In this document: positions 1 to 12,884 of the stretch, piece by piece
How the letters are laid out: the number at the start of each line of letters is the position of its first letter
Numbering within the stretch: position 1 is the first letter of the stretch
From: Temnopleurus reevesii
Lineage: Eukaryota > Echinodermata > Echinoidea > Temnopleuroida > Temnopleuridae
Length of the DNA stretch: 64,000 nucleotides
Direction of reading: 5' to 3'
Assembly (NCBI GenBank): GCA_036244855.1
Contig: BQKZ01000316.1
Coordinates: 37,590-101,589 of the forward strand
Notes under the pieces: generated by a model
The model's input: only the letters and a program-made list of their open reading frames with translations
Databases searched by the model: none
What the model was told of the DNA's origin: nothing
Made by a program: the position numbers and the translations under genes

Positions 1-1265
1 TTATGGTTTAATTTTATGTTTAAAATCGTTTTTGCTGTCTGAAATTACAACCAAACAGGGACATTATAAGATATCGACAATTTTAGTGGATTCGACCGGT
101 TTGAGGATTCATGATTACTGCCACAATCGCTTTTATGAAATGACGTATTGCTTGAACTTACACAATGTAAACTAAAGACAAAATATGTATAGGGATGTTT
201 TGTTCAATTTTAGGAACTTTGACAAGAGTTGAAATAAGCAATTACTGACCTAATTTTGAATATTCGAATGTTATCTAAAATGGGGTTAATCTTTTTGTTA
301 TTCTCGTGATAATGGTGCGATCAAATTAAGAGAGATTATAAAACTATGTTAAATTTCCTCAATATGATTTCCCATTACGTTAGTACTCGAGATATAGGTA
401 AATACAAGACTAAATGTAAGATTAAGCTTTGTGATTACCCATTTCGTCGTAAAAGCTTTGTATCCCTTTCTCCAGAGAGATTTTTTTTAAAGATATTTAA
501 TGCGATTACAGATGATACATACGGGACACATTTTAGTTTTTATCGTCCCACCAAGACGTAATGAAAACGCAAAAATCAAAATTGGCTTCTTGATTAAAGC
601 GAATACAGAGATTAAAAAGTTTGAATGGTACAATTTAGTTTTAATTAAACCTCTGGATATAAACGTATATCCATTAATGTACTTTGAATGGTTTTCTACT
701 CTATATCTTTCGCTATCGGTTTTTTTAAATCTGGCAAATTTGCAGGTTATACGTTAAAAATATAAACTGTTTGTATGTGTTATTCTTTATGCTTAACGGA
801 TATAATATTACAAATTTTACCTATTTGCCTATTTACCTACAATGCATTATCAATATGTAGTAAACAGGTTTTCCAATTTAATTTCAAACAATTAAGATTA
901 ACACAAACAAAATACATTTCTAGCTAAATGCATTGTGAACATACGTAATTTTGACGAAATTGAATGATCGAATCGATTGGGAACAGTAAGAAATCGGCTA
1001 AAAAAAAAACCTTTATCAAGCTATTTAACTTTATTTGATTTTCATATATACATCGGTTGTTTATGAGTTGCCTTGTACACATGATACATTATACTATAGT
1101 AATATCAGAGATATAATCGATGGCATTAATAATTCAAGTTCCTTGGGACCCATTGCTGGCATGATTCACACAAAGTCGTGCTTAGAATAAAACGAGTAGC
1201 TCAATGCCCAAGGGCATTATGCAAAACTAATGCTGGGCGTTGTCTGTTTGCAAATTTACAACATA

Positions 1266-1527
1266 CACTGCAAAAACGCTGGTGTTAAATATAACACCAA
1301 CCGGAATCTATATCGTACAACACCAGCAAAGTGTAAAAATATTACCAGTTCGGAATCAAATCAATGTATTTAAACACCGACTGGTGTTGTTAAAAGCCTT
1401 AAACAACACCAGTTGGTATTGGAATATATCGAATGGATTCCAAACTGGTGTTATTTTAACACTTTTCTGGTGTTGTCATATATAGATTCCGGTTGGTGTT
1501 AAATTCAACAACAGCGTTTTTGCAGTG
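1266..1527. mobile_element. Fold-back MITE, 262 bp, TA-flanked
   Basis: The ends are inverted copies: CACTGCAAAAACGCTG on the left and its reverse complement on the right, followed inward by matching segments around CCGGAATCTATAT. A TA lies just outside each end (1264-1265 and 1528-1529), as for Tc1/mariner-type target duplications. The centre near 1375-1420 is a second, nested palindrome built on CTGGTGTTGTT and its complement. Almost the whole element could fold into one hairpin. No transposase is encoded, so it would be non-autonomous. Confidence 0.8.
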
Positions 1528-3340
1528 TATCTTCTGAAAGCCGTTTAAACATAAATATGATTTAAAGTCAATATCATACAGCGAATTTGAAATTATTCAT
1601 TGTAAATTAAACGCGGTGCCTAAGTGCTTTATAATTAATGAAACTTACTTGTGATAACTAATGCCATTTGACTGTATCAATGCTTTGAATAAGAACGATT
1701 GCATTCATCCATGCATGGTATCAATTAGAGCCAAAATGGATAAGTGCCCCCATCATTCCTAATATACGATTTAATGTGACACGTCACTGTTATAGACGAG
1801 CATTGCTAGTAGCAACGAATGTGCTGGCAAAGAATGTTGGAAATAGAATGAATACACGCACTGAACTTATAGTATGTGTTTAAACATGTTATGTAACATT
1901 AAATCTTATACATATGATGTTTCCTTTTTCTGTGGGGAAGGCGAGTTATGTAGGATGAAAATGGCTTTCAAATTCCCGTTCATTTTACTTCTCTTCTGTT
2001 TACTGTCTTTAGAGTTGTCTCTTATAATGATGATTTATACCTCGGTGCCTTGTACAGCTTTCCACTCCCTCGAACTGCATGTACGTGTAATCATAGTACA
2101 CATAATAATATTTCATATTCCTTTGTCAGCTTGTCTGAATTGTTGCGAATTTGCGTCATCAAGTTATAGAGTACATAACCAGCTCTTGAGTACTCTCTGC
2201 TAATGGCGTCTAAATGGGCATTAGTGTGTATTTAGATGTGACATAATTAGGCCAAGCGTGTAGATAATGATAGTCCAATGTTACTCTAATCAAAAGGTAC
2301 TGATAGAAGAGTCGCAGTGATTACCATGAAGGACCTTAAGCGTTCTACTTTATCACAAGCTGTAATTTATTCTATTGCCTCGTTGATGACTTCTGTATTT
2401 TTAGGGCAATCGTTTTACATTTCAAATAATTGTTCGCAATAATGAACATTTCATATACGAAATTAATATTAATTTTTTTTAAAGAATAATTGTTGGTGGT
2501 TTGGAAATGGACGAACTTATCATGCAGTCGCACATTAGGCAGGCAGCATACAGTGAGCCAGGTGTCAAAACTTTATGGTTCCAATGTGCACACATTTGCG
2601 GGAGACACACTTGCCTAACCAAGCAAATTTACCGTTAGCCAAGTATGTCCCCTGTCAATTTCTGTGCACATGGGCTGTCAATATAATCAAATTTACATAT
2701 AGGCATCCGTTGGAAATTTACCATAATGTGGGACTGTGCATATACGATAAGAAATCTATTGTCCCATTTCATTACAATATGTTCATGTCATTTTGTATAC
2801 TAAATTCATTTCCCTTTCTTTATCTTTCTCTCCCGTTCTATTTGTGTCTGTATGTGTCTCCCTCTTCTGATGTAGATTGAACATCGCTGATCTGCACCCG
2901 ACTGTGACGTAAGCTACCCGAGAGGACTCAAATCTTTGGACCATGGCTTCAAGTTAATTGATCTGGAACGGTTGTATCGTGGCCAAGTGGTTTCATACAA
3001 GCAAGACATATATCATTTATAAGGTAACTCATAAAATTGACAACAATACAGATAACCAACCCCCTGTTTGTGTGTATGGGCGGATTCGCCTAAAGTCAAG
3101 GCTGACTCACAACTTTGCCAGTTTGCGTTCATATTCAACGTCTTCCTAGTGTTCATATCGAGTGCTTTAATACGACAAACTAATTTCATGGACGGTCAAT
3201 AGTCTTAGCTCCTTTCTGAACCTAATGCATGCTTGGAAGATGTTGGCTACAAACACAAAAAGGTGTGTGTCAGCCTTGGAACAAAATAAAGTTCGGCTGT
3301 CCGTCTATGGTCCTATTCCTCCCTCTAAACCCACCTCTGT

Positions 3341-3372
3341 ATCTCGCTTTCTCCCTCTTTCCCTCTCCATCC

Positions 3373-3406
<34 letters not shown>

Positions 3407-3475
3407 TACTCTCTTTCTTCCCTCCATTTAATACCCCCTCTTTTCTCCTTTTCTGTCTCTTTCTCTCTCTTATGC
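3341..3475. repeat. CT-rich microsatellite
   Basis: Pyrimidine-rich stretch on the plus strand with a purer (CT)n core near 3371-3406. Open frames across it are low-complexity artefacts. Confidence 0.9.
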
Positions 3476-4313
3476 CCTTCTTCGACTACATCCTGTCACA
3501 CTGAGAATGAATGCCCGTGGGTACCTTTAGTCGAAGAAAAAACTTGGCATTGAGTTTCCTTCAATACAATGCTTCGATCGCAAATTGCTCCGTGCCAATT
3601 GCTGAGTTAGCTGATAGTGAATTCTTCTTCATTTTCATTTCAACAAAACTTCGTTTCAAATACCTCCAGGGTAATTTGATAAAGTCGAAATGGGACGCCA
3701 CGAGGTTTCGCCTATCTAGAAAAGAACACAAATCATCGGCGAGGGACTGTTCAAGAAAAACATTATCTTCATGGTCATTCCCCCCCCCCCTCCTCATGGT
3801 GTTTTGTCCTCGTCCTCCAAATAAAATTAATATCTAGAACTTCGATGTCCTTAAGGACTGTCAAAATTAGAATAAGGAATCAAATCGAAAACAAAGATTA
3901 TTTAATTGGTAATCTTTGAAATGGTAAGTTAACATGGATCATTGCATTTTCAAGATATCTGAATCTATTTATCGGTCTCCGATTAAAGCTATTTCAAATT
4001 AGTATTCTGTCACATATATTCATCATCTTAAATCAGATTGATCCGTAAATTTCATTGCACACACAATGAAATGTTCTTTTGTAATGTCTTTAATACATTC
4101 TATATGTCTCACTTGAATACTTTCTTAATTAAACAGTTATTCATATAATGAAACATATTTATTCAGAATAAAATTGTCAGTTTGAAACTGTTTTACACCA
4201 TGGTCCTGAGATTAAAAACATAGAATAGCATGAACATTGGGATATACATAGATACAAAAAATACAAAATATAATATGATACAGGCATAAATAACATGAAT
4301 AAAAAATTAGATA

Positions 4314-4317
<4 letters not shown>

Positions 4318-4356
<39 letters not shown>

Positions 4357-4362
4357 GAAAAN
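4318..4362. repeat. Poly-A run ending at an ambiguous base
   Basis: About 38 consecutive A, then CGAAAA and a single n at 4362. It looks like a homopolymer at an assembly join; it could also be the tail of a decayed retro-element, but no body is recognisable beside it. Confidence 0.7.
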
Positions 4363-5458
4363 AGATATTAGGGGAAAAATGAATTTATTGTTTAAAGAAA
4401 TAAATTAATCATTAAAAGAATTACTTCTTTAAAGATAACCTTGTATAATTAAATTTAAAGCTGTCAAGAGATATTGAATTCTGCAATTCGTTTGGACATG
4501 TTGGAAGGTACAAAGATGTGTAATGTCAAGCTACCGTTTAAATGCCATACCTGGTCAGCCAAAGCTTGAGGAGCACGACGGGGTATTGTAAACTGTAAAA
4601 TTGTAAAATCCAATAGCTGTGGCGTTGCTTATAAAGACTGTGAAATTCGAACAGCACTTGTTAAATTAAAACTCAAGCTACCATCCAAACGATACATTTC
4701 ATGCAAACATGAGTATATACAAATATAGCTGCATATGAGTATATGACGTGTTAAAGTAACTAAATACATAAACTGCTTGTCTGTGTTTGACAGAAAACTT
4801 CTGGCAACTCAGCAAACATCTAATCTGCTGCAAAGTTTTACAGAATTTAACAGAGTAGACTTCATTTTCAGGTTTTCAGTTTCACTAAAGATAATTTCCA
4901 CAAAACTCAAATTTAATTACAACGTCACAAAATCTAAAACAAGTGCACTCAAAATAAAAGTAAACACTTTTGCTTTTCCCTTTTCAAGTCAAATAAAACG
5001 TCCTTCATTAAAGAAGTAAACATGTGAATGTGTATGTGAATAAAACATCATCGACTCATTAATCAAACAGAAGCAACAATGTCACTCTGCCTAAATTACA
5101 CCGCAATGATATTTTTTCTCTCGGTGGAATAATGATTATGGCATGTGGATTATGGTTTCCATGGTAATAGATGCAGAGACATGTAGCCATTACAACAGAA
5201 AGTGAGCGTTCTACATTTCTCCTTGGAGATGAATAGAGTGGGGGTTCAAGTCATCTCGACATATTGTGTTCATGATGAGTTGCCAAGCAATATGTTATTA
5301 ATGCAGCGATGTGTTTAATGTAAACCATTGAAATTATATTATAAACAATTGCCTGGGTTATTTGAAACACTGTGTCGAGATGAGCGCTACTGGTAGCGTG
5401 TTGCGGTTCATTCTGTAGCTCCTCGACATACGAAATTTTCTACTAATATTTACTTCCA

Positions 5459-5461
<3 letters not shown>

Positions 5462-5516
<55 letters not shown>
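5462..5516. repeat. (AT)n microsatellite
   Basis: About 27 uninterrupted AT units, roughly 0.5 kb upstream of the coding exon of the leucine-rich-repeat gene. Confidence 0.95.
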
Positions 5517-5519
<3 letters not shown>

Positions 5520-5984
5520 TTATAAACAGTTTGGATTGTTTGTTGTATTTTGTTTCTATCCACGGTGTTTGTGGCTCAAACTTTATGAGGCCCAGTTCTT
5601 CCTTTTGACTCCAATGCACTTTCAAATAGTGTATTTTCGGGTACATCTTTAATGTATTTTTGCCAATGGTGATCTCTTATCGAAATAATGGAATAAAATC
5701 TTGAATGGCATAAAACATTCGTTACATGATCAACATAACATATTTCTATCGAGTATAAACCCTGTTATAATGTCAATGGGTTTAAATGTCTTCAATTCGA
5801 GAATACTAACATTATGGTCAACGTGCTGGATTAAAGTCGGAAATTGAGAGAATAACAATGTTATCTGGAACAATTTCATCTAACACAATGCCATTTCCAA
5901 AAATGTTTGAAACCCTTGTTTCGTTTTAATGCATAATTTATATTTTGTGGTACAATAATGTTTCCCTGATTCATGTTATTTCCT

Positions 5985-6005
5985 CTTTTCCTCTTTTTTT
6001 CACAG
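5985..6005 (+). promoter_or_regulatory. Splice acceptor before the LRR coding exon
   Basis: A pyrimidine tract rich in CTCTTTT ends in CACAG at 6001-6005. The initiating ATG begins two bases later, at 6007. This is the arrangement of a gene whose first exon is untranslated. Confidence 0.75.
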
Positions 6006-6006
6006 G

Positions 6007-7782
6007 ATGAATTTTCTACAACTTCCAACTTTCATCGGATCTTTACTTTCCGTCCTGGTGTCCATGGGAACGACAAATGCAGTAATTGCGTGGCCCTGCC
6101 CTTACTCATGCCAGTGTGACTCAAGGCTCCAGACAGTCCGATGTGCGCATGTGTATGGTCCCAAGTGGCCTGTGGTCCCAACCAACATCCCTAGTGACGT
6201 CAGATCGATGCACATCTCGGGTCAGAATATCACCATCGTAGGACCACTATCGAGGTCCAACCTCACAAACCTTCGCAAGCTGGAGATTGTTCGAAGCAAC
6301 ATCCGGGAATTGCAAGACAGTGCTTTAGTGATGGCACCAAAACTCAGACGCCTCAATCTGAGCGAGAATAGTCTCAGAGTCATGCCACATGCCGTGGCAT
6401 CCTTGCGAATATTGAAAGAATTAATCCTCAACAAGAACTTCATCTCGGAGTTGGATCCCGCCGATTTTGATAATCTGACTAAACTGAGAGTGTTAGATTT
6501 GAGTGTGAATAACATATCAATCTTGTCACCGGGGCTATTCCATTCGTTACTAGAATTACGCCGGTTGAACCTGAGTTATAATGCGATCATGTCTGTTGAT
6601 GAAACTACTTTTCAACCACTGATATACCTTGAGGACCTATCACTGTCTAATAACAAGATTACGCAATTGTCACCACAATGGATGAACAGTCTTCGATCTT
6701 TGTGGATCCTTGAAATGAACGCTGCGATCATAGAACCATCACAGGCCGCTCATCTCTTACCGATTGGCGAGTCCGTCAGGTATCCCAACCTTCAACAGCT
6801 TCGCATGGCAGGGAATATGATCACAGATGTACCTTGCCGTGCCCTTCAACAACTCCACGGTGTACAACTACTCGACTTAAGCCATAATAACATCAAAATC
6901 CTCCCTGATTTATGCTTTTCGGGGATGATTTCACTGGAGGAGCTGCTCCTTATATCCAACAGAATCTCTACCATGGAATTCGCTTTTCAAAACGTGACAA
7001 AATTAGCAACTTTAGACCTGAGTGACAATTGCCTTGAAGAAATAGAAGCTGGACTATTCTTCGAAACATTTCTGCAGAAGCTCTACATGAATCAAAATAA
7101 ATTCTCTGAAGTGACAGAAAATACATTTGCATACGCGTATTGGCTGACACAAGTATTTCTTCGTTTCAATCAAATATCGGAAATATCAGATATAGCCTTC
7201 TACACAAACAACGAACTGACAACGCTAGATCTTCGTGACAATGCTCTTCGCCATGTAGGTGAACAATTTATAAACCTTACTCGTTTATCATTTCTTGCAT
7301 TCAGTGGAAATCAGATTCGAATGATACAAACGAATGCGTTCGAAGGGACATCTATGAGTCTCATCTACTTACATAACAACAGCCTTACAACATTGTCAAA
7401 GAAAATATTTACATACATGCCGAGAATAGAGGAAATGACACTGTATGACAATCCTTGGCACTGCGACTGCAAAGTTCGTTACATATGTCAAAGCTTAATT
7501 GAAACCATGAAGGGAGATGGCTCATCGTTGCCTTGGTTTAAAAACTCATCTGAAATGAAGTGTGCTTCACCAAAGTCCTTCCAGTCCCAAATGATGGCTG
7601 GTGTCAAGCCATTTCAGATGATATGCAGTACATATGCTTCTGCGTTAGCCATTCAGCTGATCGTAGGTTTATCGTTATCTGCTGTCGCGATCAGTACTGC
7701 ATTGTATGTTGTTCAGCTTTATTGTAAAGCAAAGAAAATGGAGAGGAACGGTGTCGGTGATGCAGGAAAATGTCTAGCTTGA
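6007..7782 (+). CDS. Leucine-rich-repeat single-pass membrane protein, 591 aa
   Basis: One open coding exon from ATG to TGA. Residues 1 to about 25 are a hydrophobic signal peptide. An LRRNT cysteine cap follows (C31, C35, C37, C46), then roughly 15 leucine-rich repeats over about 65-480 (for example LRRLNLSENSL, LRVLDLSVNNI, LQLLDLSHNNI-type units). An LRRCT cap has NPWHCDC with C486, C488, C494, C519 and C540. A hydrophobic span at about 544-571 is the membrane anchor, leaving about 20 cytoplasmic residues with no TIR or kinase domain. Several NxS/T sites (N75, N85, N117, N156) fit an extracellular domain. The ATG sits one base after a TTTTTCACAG acceptor, so an upstream non-coding exon is likely. 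Such proteins mostly act in cell-surface recognition or adhesion; the ligand cannot be told from sequence, so no gene symbol is given. Confidence 0.93.
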   Translation: MNFLQLPTFIGSLLSVLVSMGTTNAVIAWPCPYSCQCDSRLQTVRCAHVYGPKWPVVPTNIPSDVRSMHISGQNITIVGPLSRSNLTNLRKLEIVRSNIRELQDSALVMAPKLRRLNLSENSLRVMPHAVASLRILKELILNKNFISELDPADFDNLTKLRVLDLSVNNISILSPGLFHSLLELRRLNLSYNAIMSVDETTFQPLIYLEDLSLSNNKITQLSPQWMNSLRSLWILEMNAAIIEPSQAAHLLPIGESVRYPNLQQLRMAGNMITDVPCRALQQLHGVQLLDLSHNNIKILPDLCFSGMISLEELLLISNRISTMEFAFQNVTKLATLDLSDNCLEEIEAGLFFETFLQKLYMNQNKFSEVTENTFAYAYWLTQVFLRFNQISEISDIAFYTNNELTTLDLRDNALRHVGEQFINLTRLSFLAFSGNQIRMIQTNAFEGTSMSLIYLHNNSLTTLSKKIFTYMPRIEEMTLYDNPWHCDCKVRYICQSLIETMKGDGSSLPWFKNSSEMKCASPKSFQSQMMAGVKPFQMICSTYASALAIQLIVGLSLSAVAISTALYVVQLYCKAKKMERNGVGDAGKCLA

Positions 7783-8088
7783 TTTTCGCTCAATTTTGGA
7801 TCATTATTTGTTTGATATCAACCGGTGAGATTTTCTAGTGAACTCTTTGTTTAAGACTTTTATAACATCACGTTCCAGTACCTAACAGACATACACAACA
7901 AACTGCTTTATTTTTCCTGCACCTTGTATCTGTACTATACACTTTATTTGTGTACAGTTCTCCATACTGGAGGAGCTCAAGGAGAAGAAGAGGGACGTCA
8001 AAAAAAGTCTCACAATAATCTGCAACTTTTTTCTAGTTCAGCCAATTCTGAAGAATTGATATGGTTTCTTGATCACTCGCACGATCAT

Positions 8089-8243
8089 CGGGGTGTTGCT
8101 ACAATACAGTAGCGATTGATCGCAAATCAATGGCCAGCTTCAAAATTGAACGCGCACTTTCGTTCGCATTAGGTCTGCGTTTTTAAAAGAAGCCCATGAA
8201 ACAATGATTTTGAGATCAATTGCAACTTTAGTTGAACACCCCT
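8089..8243. mobile_element. Short TIR element, GGGGTGTTGCT family, copy 1
   Basis: Left end GGGGTGTTGCT, right end the near-complement GTTGAACACCCC, with ATTGATCGCAA and GATCAATTGCAA segments just inside. Related copies lie at 51450-51595, 52996-53177 and 56830-57004. About 155 bp, non-coding. Confidence 0.65.
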
Positions 8244-8413
8244 GTAGTAAATTTAAAGCATTTGTACGTGAGTTAAGCTCTATTAATGTTGTGACAAAAT
8301 GGACAATATCAAGTTCTAATGTGCATTAATCATGTTAATGAAGTTCTCGGTGATCTCTTTTATGTAGTCATACATTTTCGTGAAAACCCAGAGTATGTCT
8401 CGCATTTTCTGAA

Positions 8414-8424
8414 AATAAAATAAA
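8414..8424 (+). other. Candidate polyadenylation signals of the LRR gene
   Basis: Two overlapping AATAAA hexamers about 630 bases after the stop codon at 7782. Position is reasonable for a 3' UTR; AATAAA is common in AT-rich DNA, so support is weak. Confidence 0.3.
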
Positions 8425-8570
8425 TTCAATTAACGCTATCCATTTGCTACCTATTACAGCAGATTTGTGTGACTGCACCTTTAGTTTTACTCATGATTCA
8501 TCTCTTTAACTTTTTTTAATCTGAAAATTTTAAGGCTGAATCACACCTTTGGGTTTAAAGCAAACGTCTG

Positions 8571-8706
8571 CCCAGCGTTTGTGACTCGCTATAAACGTAG
8601 AAATACGGAACAAATACGCTTGGTGGACGTTGAAGACATTCGTCTAGCACTCTAATTACGCACTCTGTATTCCTTTATTCACATAGTGTTGTGAATGCTG
8701 GGCAGA
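8571..8706. repeat. Imperfect inverted repeat around CTGCCCAGCGTTTG
   Basis: CTGCCCAGCGTTTGTGAC on the left is complemented by a degenerate copy ending in ATGCTGGGCAG on the right, and both arms carry a GCTATAAACG segment. About 136 bp; probably an old MITE. Confidence 0.5.
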
Positions 8707-10011
8707 ATATGGCTATAAACGCAGAGGTGCGAGTCAGTATTAATGGATTATACGTTATTTTATGTATAAACCTAAATGTAAGCCAATTTAACAATTACTA
8801 AAGGAGGATGCAAAATGTAGTACAGTGGTCAACTTATATCTCATCATAAGAAAAAGAATAGAATTATGAAAATATGTTATGGGGCAGATCACATGTACAA
8901 TATTTATAATTAAAATTGCCAGATGTAATTGTATTGACCACTTTAAACTATTTGCCCCTCTGTTGCAAATTATATGTATAGAAATCTATGTCCCCTTGAA
9001 AAAAAAACATAATTGCAAACCCACTTTATGAAATTTCGCTAAACCTGACTAGTAAACTTCATGCCAAGTACAGGTAGAGTTATATTTCTATGGTGCACTT
9101 AAAATGAATTTAAATCAGACAAGTATAGAGCAATAAATTAACTTTACAATTATTTTATATGAAATTGGCATCTTTAGTAGGAATCCTAAATATGTTGACC
9201 TTTTAAGACTTCTATTTCATTTTACTGATGGTTTTCTGTGATATCATTATTAATTGTTCTAAGATTAGAATCGGTCGTAGGAGTGGAGTGGTGACATCTC
9301 CTAAAAGCGTAATAAATTTATACAAAAAGATGATACAAAATCTGCCAACTGAGTGACTGAATATTTCTATTCTATCTCTCATTTTCATATTGCCCAAGGT
9401 TATGTCTACCAAACCCTTAGAGACATCATTTCATCTTTAAGAATATCCGTCTCGAAAGAGCTTGAAATGTCAATGTTCCGTATATATATTTGTCTGGTAT
9501 TGATCTTATTATAAGCTTTTGAATGACAAGGCAGATGTCTGGGTGAGATGAAATTCTGAAAAGAGAGTGTGGGGGAGGGAGATAGGGAGAGAGAGGGGGA
9601 GGAAGAAGACTTAATAATCCTGCCTTTACGAAAACATATTCATAAACAATTCTTTATTGCGATTTTCTTGACGTATGGATTTCTTTGATCGGCATTACAT
9701 ATCTATTGGTTTCCGATATTGAATTTGAGCTATATTAAAAGATCGAAGCTGGCTAGCAAATAATTTTGTGTATTTGATAGGAGTTTCAATATTTGATTGC
9801 AACTTGTGAATATGAATTAAACGATTTGGCCAAAATCATTAGAATTTCTTTGATATCCCCGTCAATATTAAAAATGAATTATGACCCGACCTATTTGACC
9901 TTCCCATCTGTCAGATGTTGATATTCAATCCCATTTAGACCTGCAAACACACAAACCACACATACATACACACCCACAAACTCACGCATCAATATACAAA
10001 TATGTATGTCG

Positions 10012-10013
<2 letters not shown>

Positions 10014-10071
<58 letters not shown>
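10014..10071. repeat. (CT)n microsatellite
   Basis: Nearly perfect CT array with one interruption (TTTC) in the middle. Confidence 0.95.
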
Positions 10072-10246
10072 TGTAATGTTTGTTTCTATCTCCAACACTT
10101 TTCTCAAGCCCAAGCGCCTCACTCCTCCAAACTGGATTTGGCGACACCGATGAAAGATTAAGCTACAGTAGCAAAGACTTTATCTTCATGAGATATGAAG
10201 TTAACGCAAAACGATTTTCTTTTCTGACACCAATGAGGCATTTTTT

Positions 10247-10311
10247 NNNNNNNNNNNNNNNNNNNNNNNNNNNNNNNNNNNNNNNNNNNNNNNCCCCCCC
10301 CCCCCCCCCCC
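10247..10311. other. Assembly gap and homopolymer
   Basis: 47 n bases (10247-10293), followed by 18 C. Open frames spanning it have no meaning. Confidence 0.98.
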
Positions 10312-11118
10312 GAATTCTTCCCGTTCGTGCTCTCCATAATTTGAGCTTCTCTCTGCATCTCTCACTTTATTTGGCTTACTCGGTGGTTTTGGTTCGGATT
10401 TCTGTGAGGAGGTCTTGTCATTTTTACTCATAAACTATCCGCAAGATGGCAGCATTCTACCTACACGCACCAGAAATATCTACCTTTGGGAGGAGAATAA
10501 CCCGAAATAAAAATCTGATCACAGTGGTCTTCTCGTGGTCTTCTCCTATTCTTAATTTGAATATATTCGTATATTTTTTTTCTGATCTATCAGGTTCTCC
10601 ACCAAATTTATTGCTCTGTACGTGACTTCTTTTTATACGTATTTCCCTCTTGTAAAATATTTGTTATAATTCTCCTGTTGGAGCTGTTAAAATCTATTCT
10701 GATTAATATCACACTGTAGTTTATTTAAAAAAAAATAATGCTGATTTTATAGTCCTTCCTATAGACTTAGAACTTTGCTTGTATTCTCTTTTCACTCTTT
10801 TAAAGAACGAAATTTACAATTCCCGGTCAGAGTCGGACTAAATTGTATCCTAGAAATTCTTTACTTTTTCAAGACGTTGAGTCTGTAACATTACAATACT
10901 ACTTATAAACCTCGATTATTTGATGAACATTTTGTGAAATGTTCATTACCACAATGAATCACCTTTTAATGATTTCAATTCTGTTACATTCATGTTAAGT
11001 CAAATGTTGTATATTTTTAAATAGATGTATGTAATAAAAATGAGCATAACATGAAAAAAAATTGGAGAAGTTTGGCTTCCTTACAAGATGGGTTGTAAGG
11101 AGGGAAGAGCGGGAAAAT

Positions 11119-11158
11119 GGGTGTGTGGGTGTGTGTATGTGTGTGTGTGTGTGTGTGT

Positions 11159-11198
<40 letters not shown>
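11119..11198. repeat. (GT)n microsatellite
   Basis: GT array of about 80 bases with a few interruptions, followed by purine-rich DNA to about 11350. Confidence 0.95.
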
Positions 11199-11200
<2 letters not shown>

Positions 11201-12884
11201 ACATATGCTGTTCTGTGCGTGTAAGTATGAGAGAGATAAACAGGAATAGAAGAGAGAAATGAAAATATGAGAGAGAAGGGGGAGGGAGAGCGATAGTAGA
11301 GGGTGAGTGAGTGGAACGAGAAACAGGAGGAGGAGAAGGATGACGAGCGGGAGAACAGATATAGATTTTGAAGCGGAAGAATAACTCACTCACAATGCAA
11401 TAGACATCACCCATGAAGTATTAATTCCAGTAGATATTAATGTTATCCCAAGAGAGAGGCGTGATGCGTCATGATGACGTAGTGTAAATAGCTTAAAGGA
11501 AGTTGTAAGAATTAAGGGAATACAATCATAGTTTAGGTTAACATCCTCCCACGTTCTTTGGCACAAAACGTAATAAATCACAATTGAAATGCATATACAA
11601 CAATAACAAAAACGTGATCTATAATTCATACTTTTCAATTTCAAGCATTACATTTATTCCTGAAATACCTTCAATACATTGAAGAAATACAACTAAATTT
11701 CGAAATCTCGATTACACCAAAGTAAAGATAAGTAAAGATAAAGAAGCTTATTTACATTTCATGGTATCATTGGATATAAAACTTGAGAGACAACGAATTC
11801 AACCCAGCATTGTGATCGAAAGAATATTTTAGATAGAATAGACTACAATGCCATGTATAGATTTAAAATATACAAGAAACGGATTGAAATAAAACACACT
11901 TGAATATGCCTAAGTTAAATTTGTGTTTAATCAAATCGGTTGGCTATACTGATTTTGATCAGGTCGTGTTCCTGCATCACAATAAAGGGAAATAATATGC
12001 ATATACCAAAACAATACTATAGAAAGACTACATATTTAAGAAAGCGCGAGGAATTGTATTTTATATAATCGATCTATCATCATATGGCAAGCTACATCTA
12101 TCGAATCACGAGGGTTTCTATCGAATTAAACACGACGAAGTATGTTATTTTACAGTAACATGATTACGTGCTGGTTCATTTGAAATTGTAATATTTATAT
12201 ACAATAAAATGGTTAAAGCAACGTAAATGTACCAGATCGCAAACAGCTGGGTATATTCACAAGATCATTTTTTTTTCCATGAAAGTTTCTTATTCCCCTG
12301 AATCATTTTGCTCCTGAATTCAATTTATGATCACAGAACCGCCAATATAATTTCCCACCAAACAAGGTGCTACCAAATTTATTCCAAGGAAGAATGGTGC
12401 GTTGAAAACAGCAGTTTAACTTTTTTTAGGCTAATCCCACTCTTACTTTACACATCAAACCATAACTAAACAAAAGATGTGATTTTAAATCTCTTTCGCT
12501 ATGAATGTTTCTTGCATTTTATATTTTTTCTATTTTTTCAGAAACATTCGATGAAAACCTATTGCCGTCATTTTCAGATTGAAAAGTTTTCATTTCAATT
12601 GACCCTACTCTAATGTTGGATAGATTGAGTAGGATTGGTGGTGGATCCATGCTTTGTAAAAAGGGACACTGAAAAAGTTATTCTCCATTGTCCGATGACT
12701 AGTTAGCAAGTATGCCATACAGAAAGGAAATTTTTATCATTTTCCCGCCGATACCTATTCACCAGCGTAAAAGTAAAACTTTTGATCAAGGAAAAGCAAA
12801 AAGTGTCACAGTCCGTTTGGCCCTGGATCTGCCTATGTAAACATGATTATGAGGATTTTGATGAAGGATTCAAGAAATGTTTCG

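Larger units (their letters stand above)
1..6005. other. Upstream non-coding region
   Basis: About 6 kb with no open frame that I can support as a gene. It holds one fold-back element (1266-1527), CT-rich DNA (3341-3475), a poly-A run next to an n (4318-4362) and an AT dinucleotide array (5462-5516). The last part ends in a pyrimidine-rich stretch and a CAG splice acceptor at 6003-6005, so a non-coding first exon of the leucine-rich-repeat gene probably lies somewhere in it or to its left; I could not place that exon. Confidence 0.6.

Noticed and set aside
1240..1485. 81-residue open frame
   Set aside because: It lies inside a fold-back MITE and reads its inverted repeats.
6222..6515. Antisense open frame in the LRR gene
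   Set aside because: Shadow of the well-supported plus-strand leucine-rich repeats.
10080..10433. Open frames across the n gap
   Set aside because: They depend on undefined bases and a C homopolymer.
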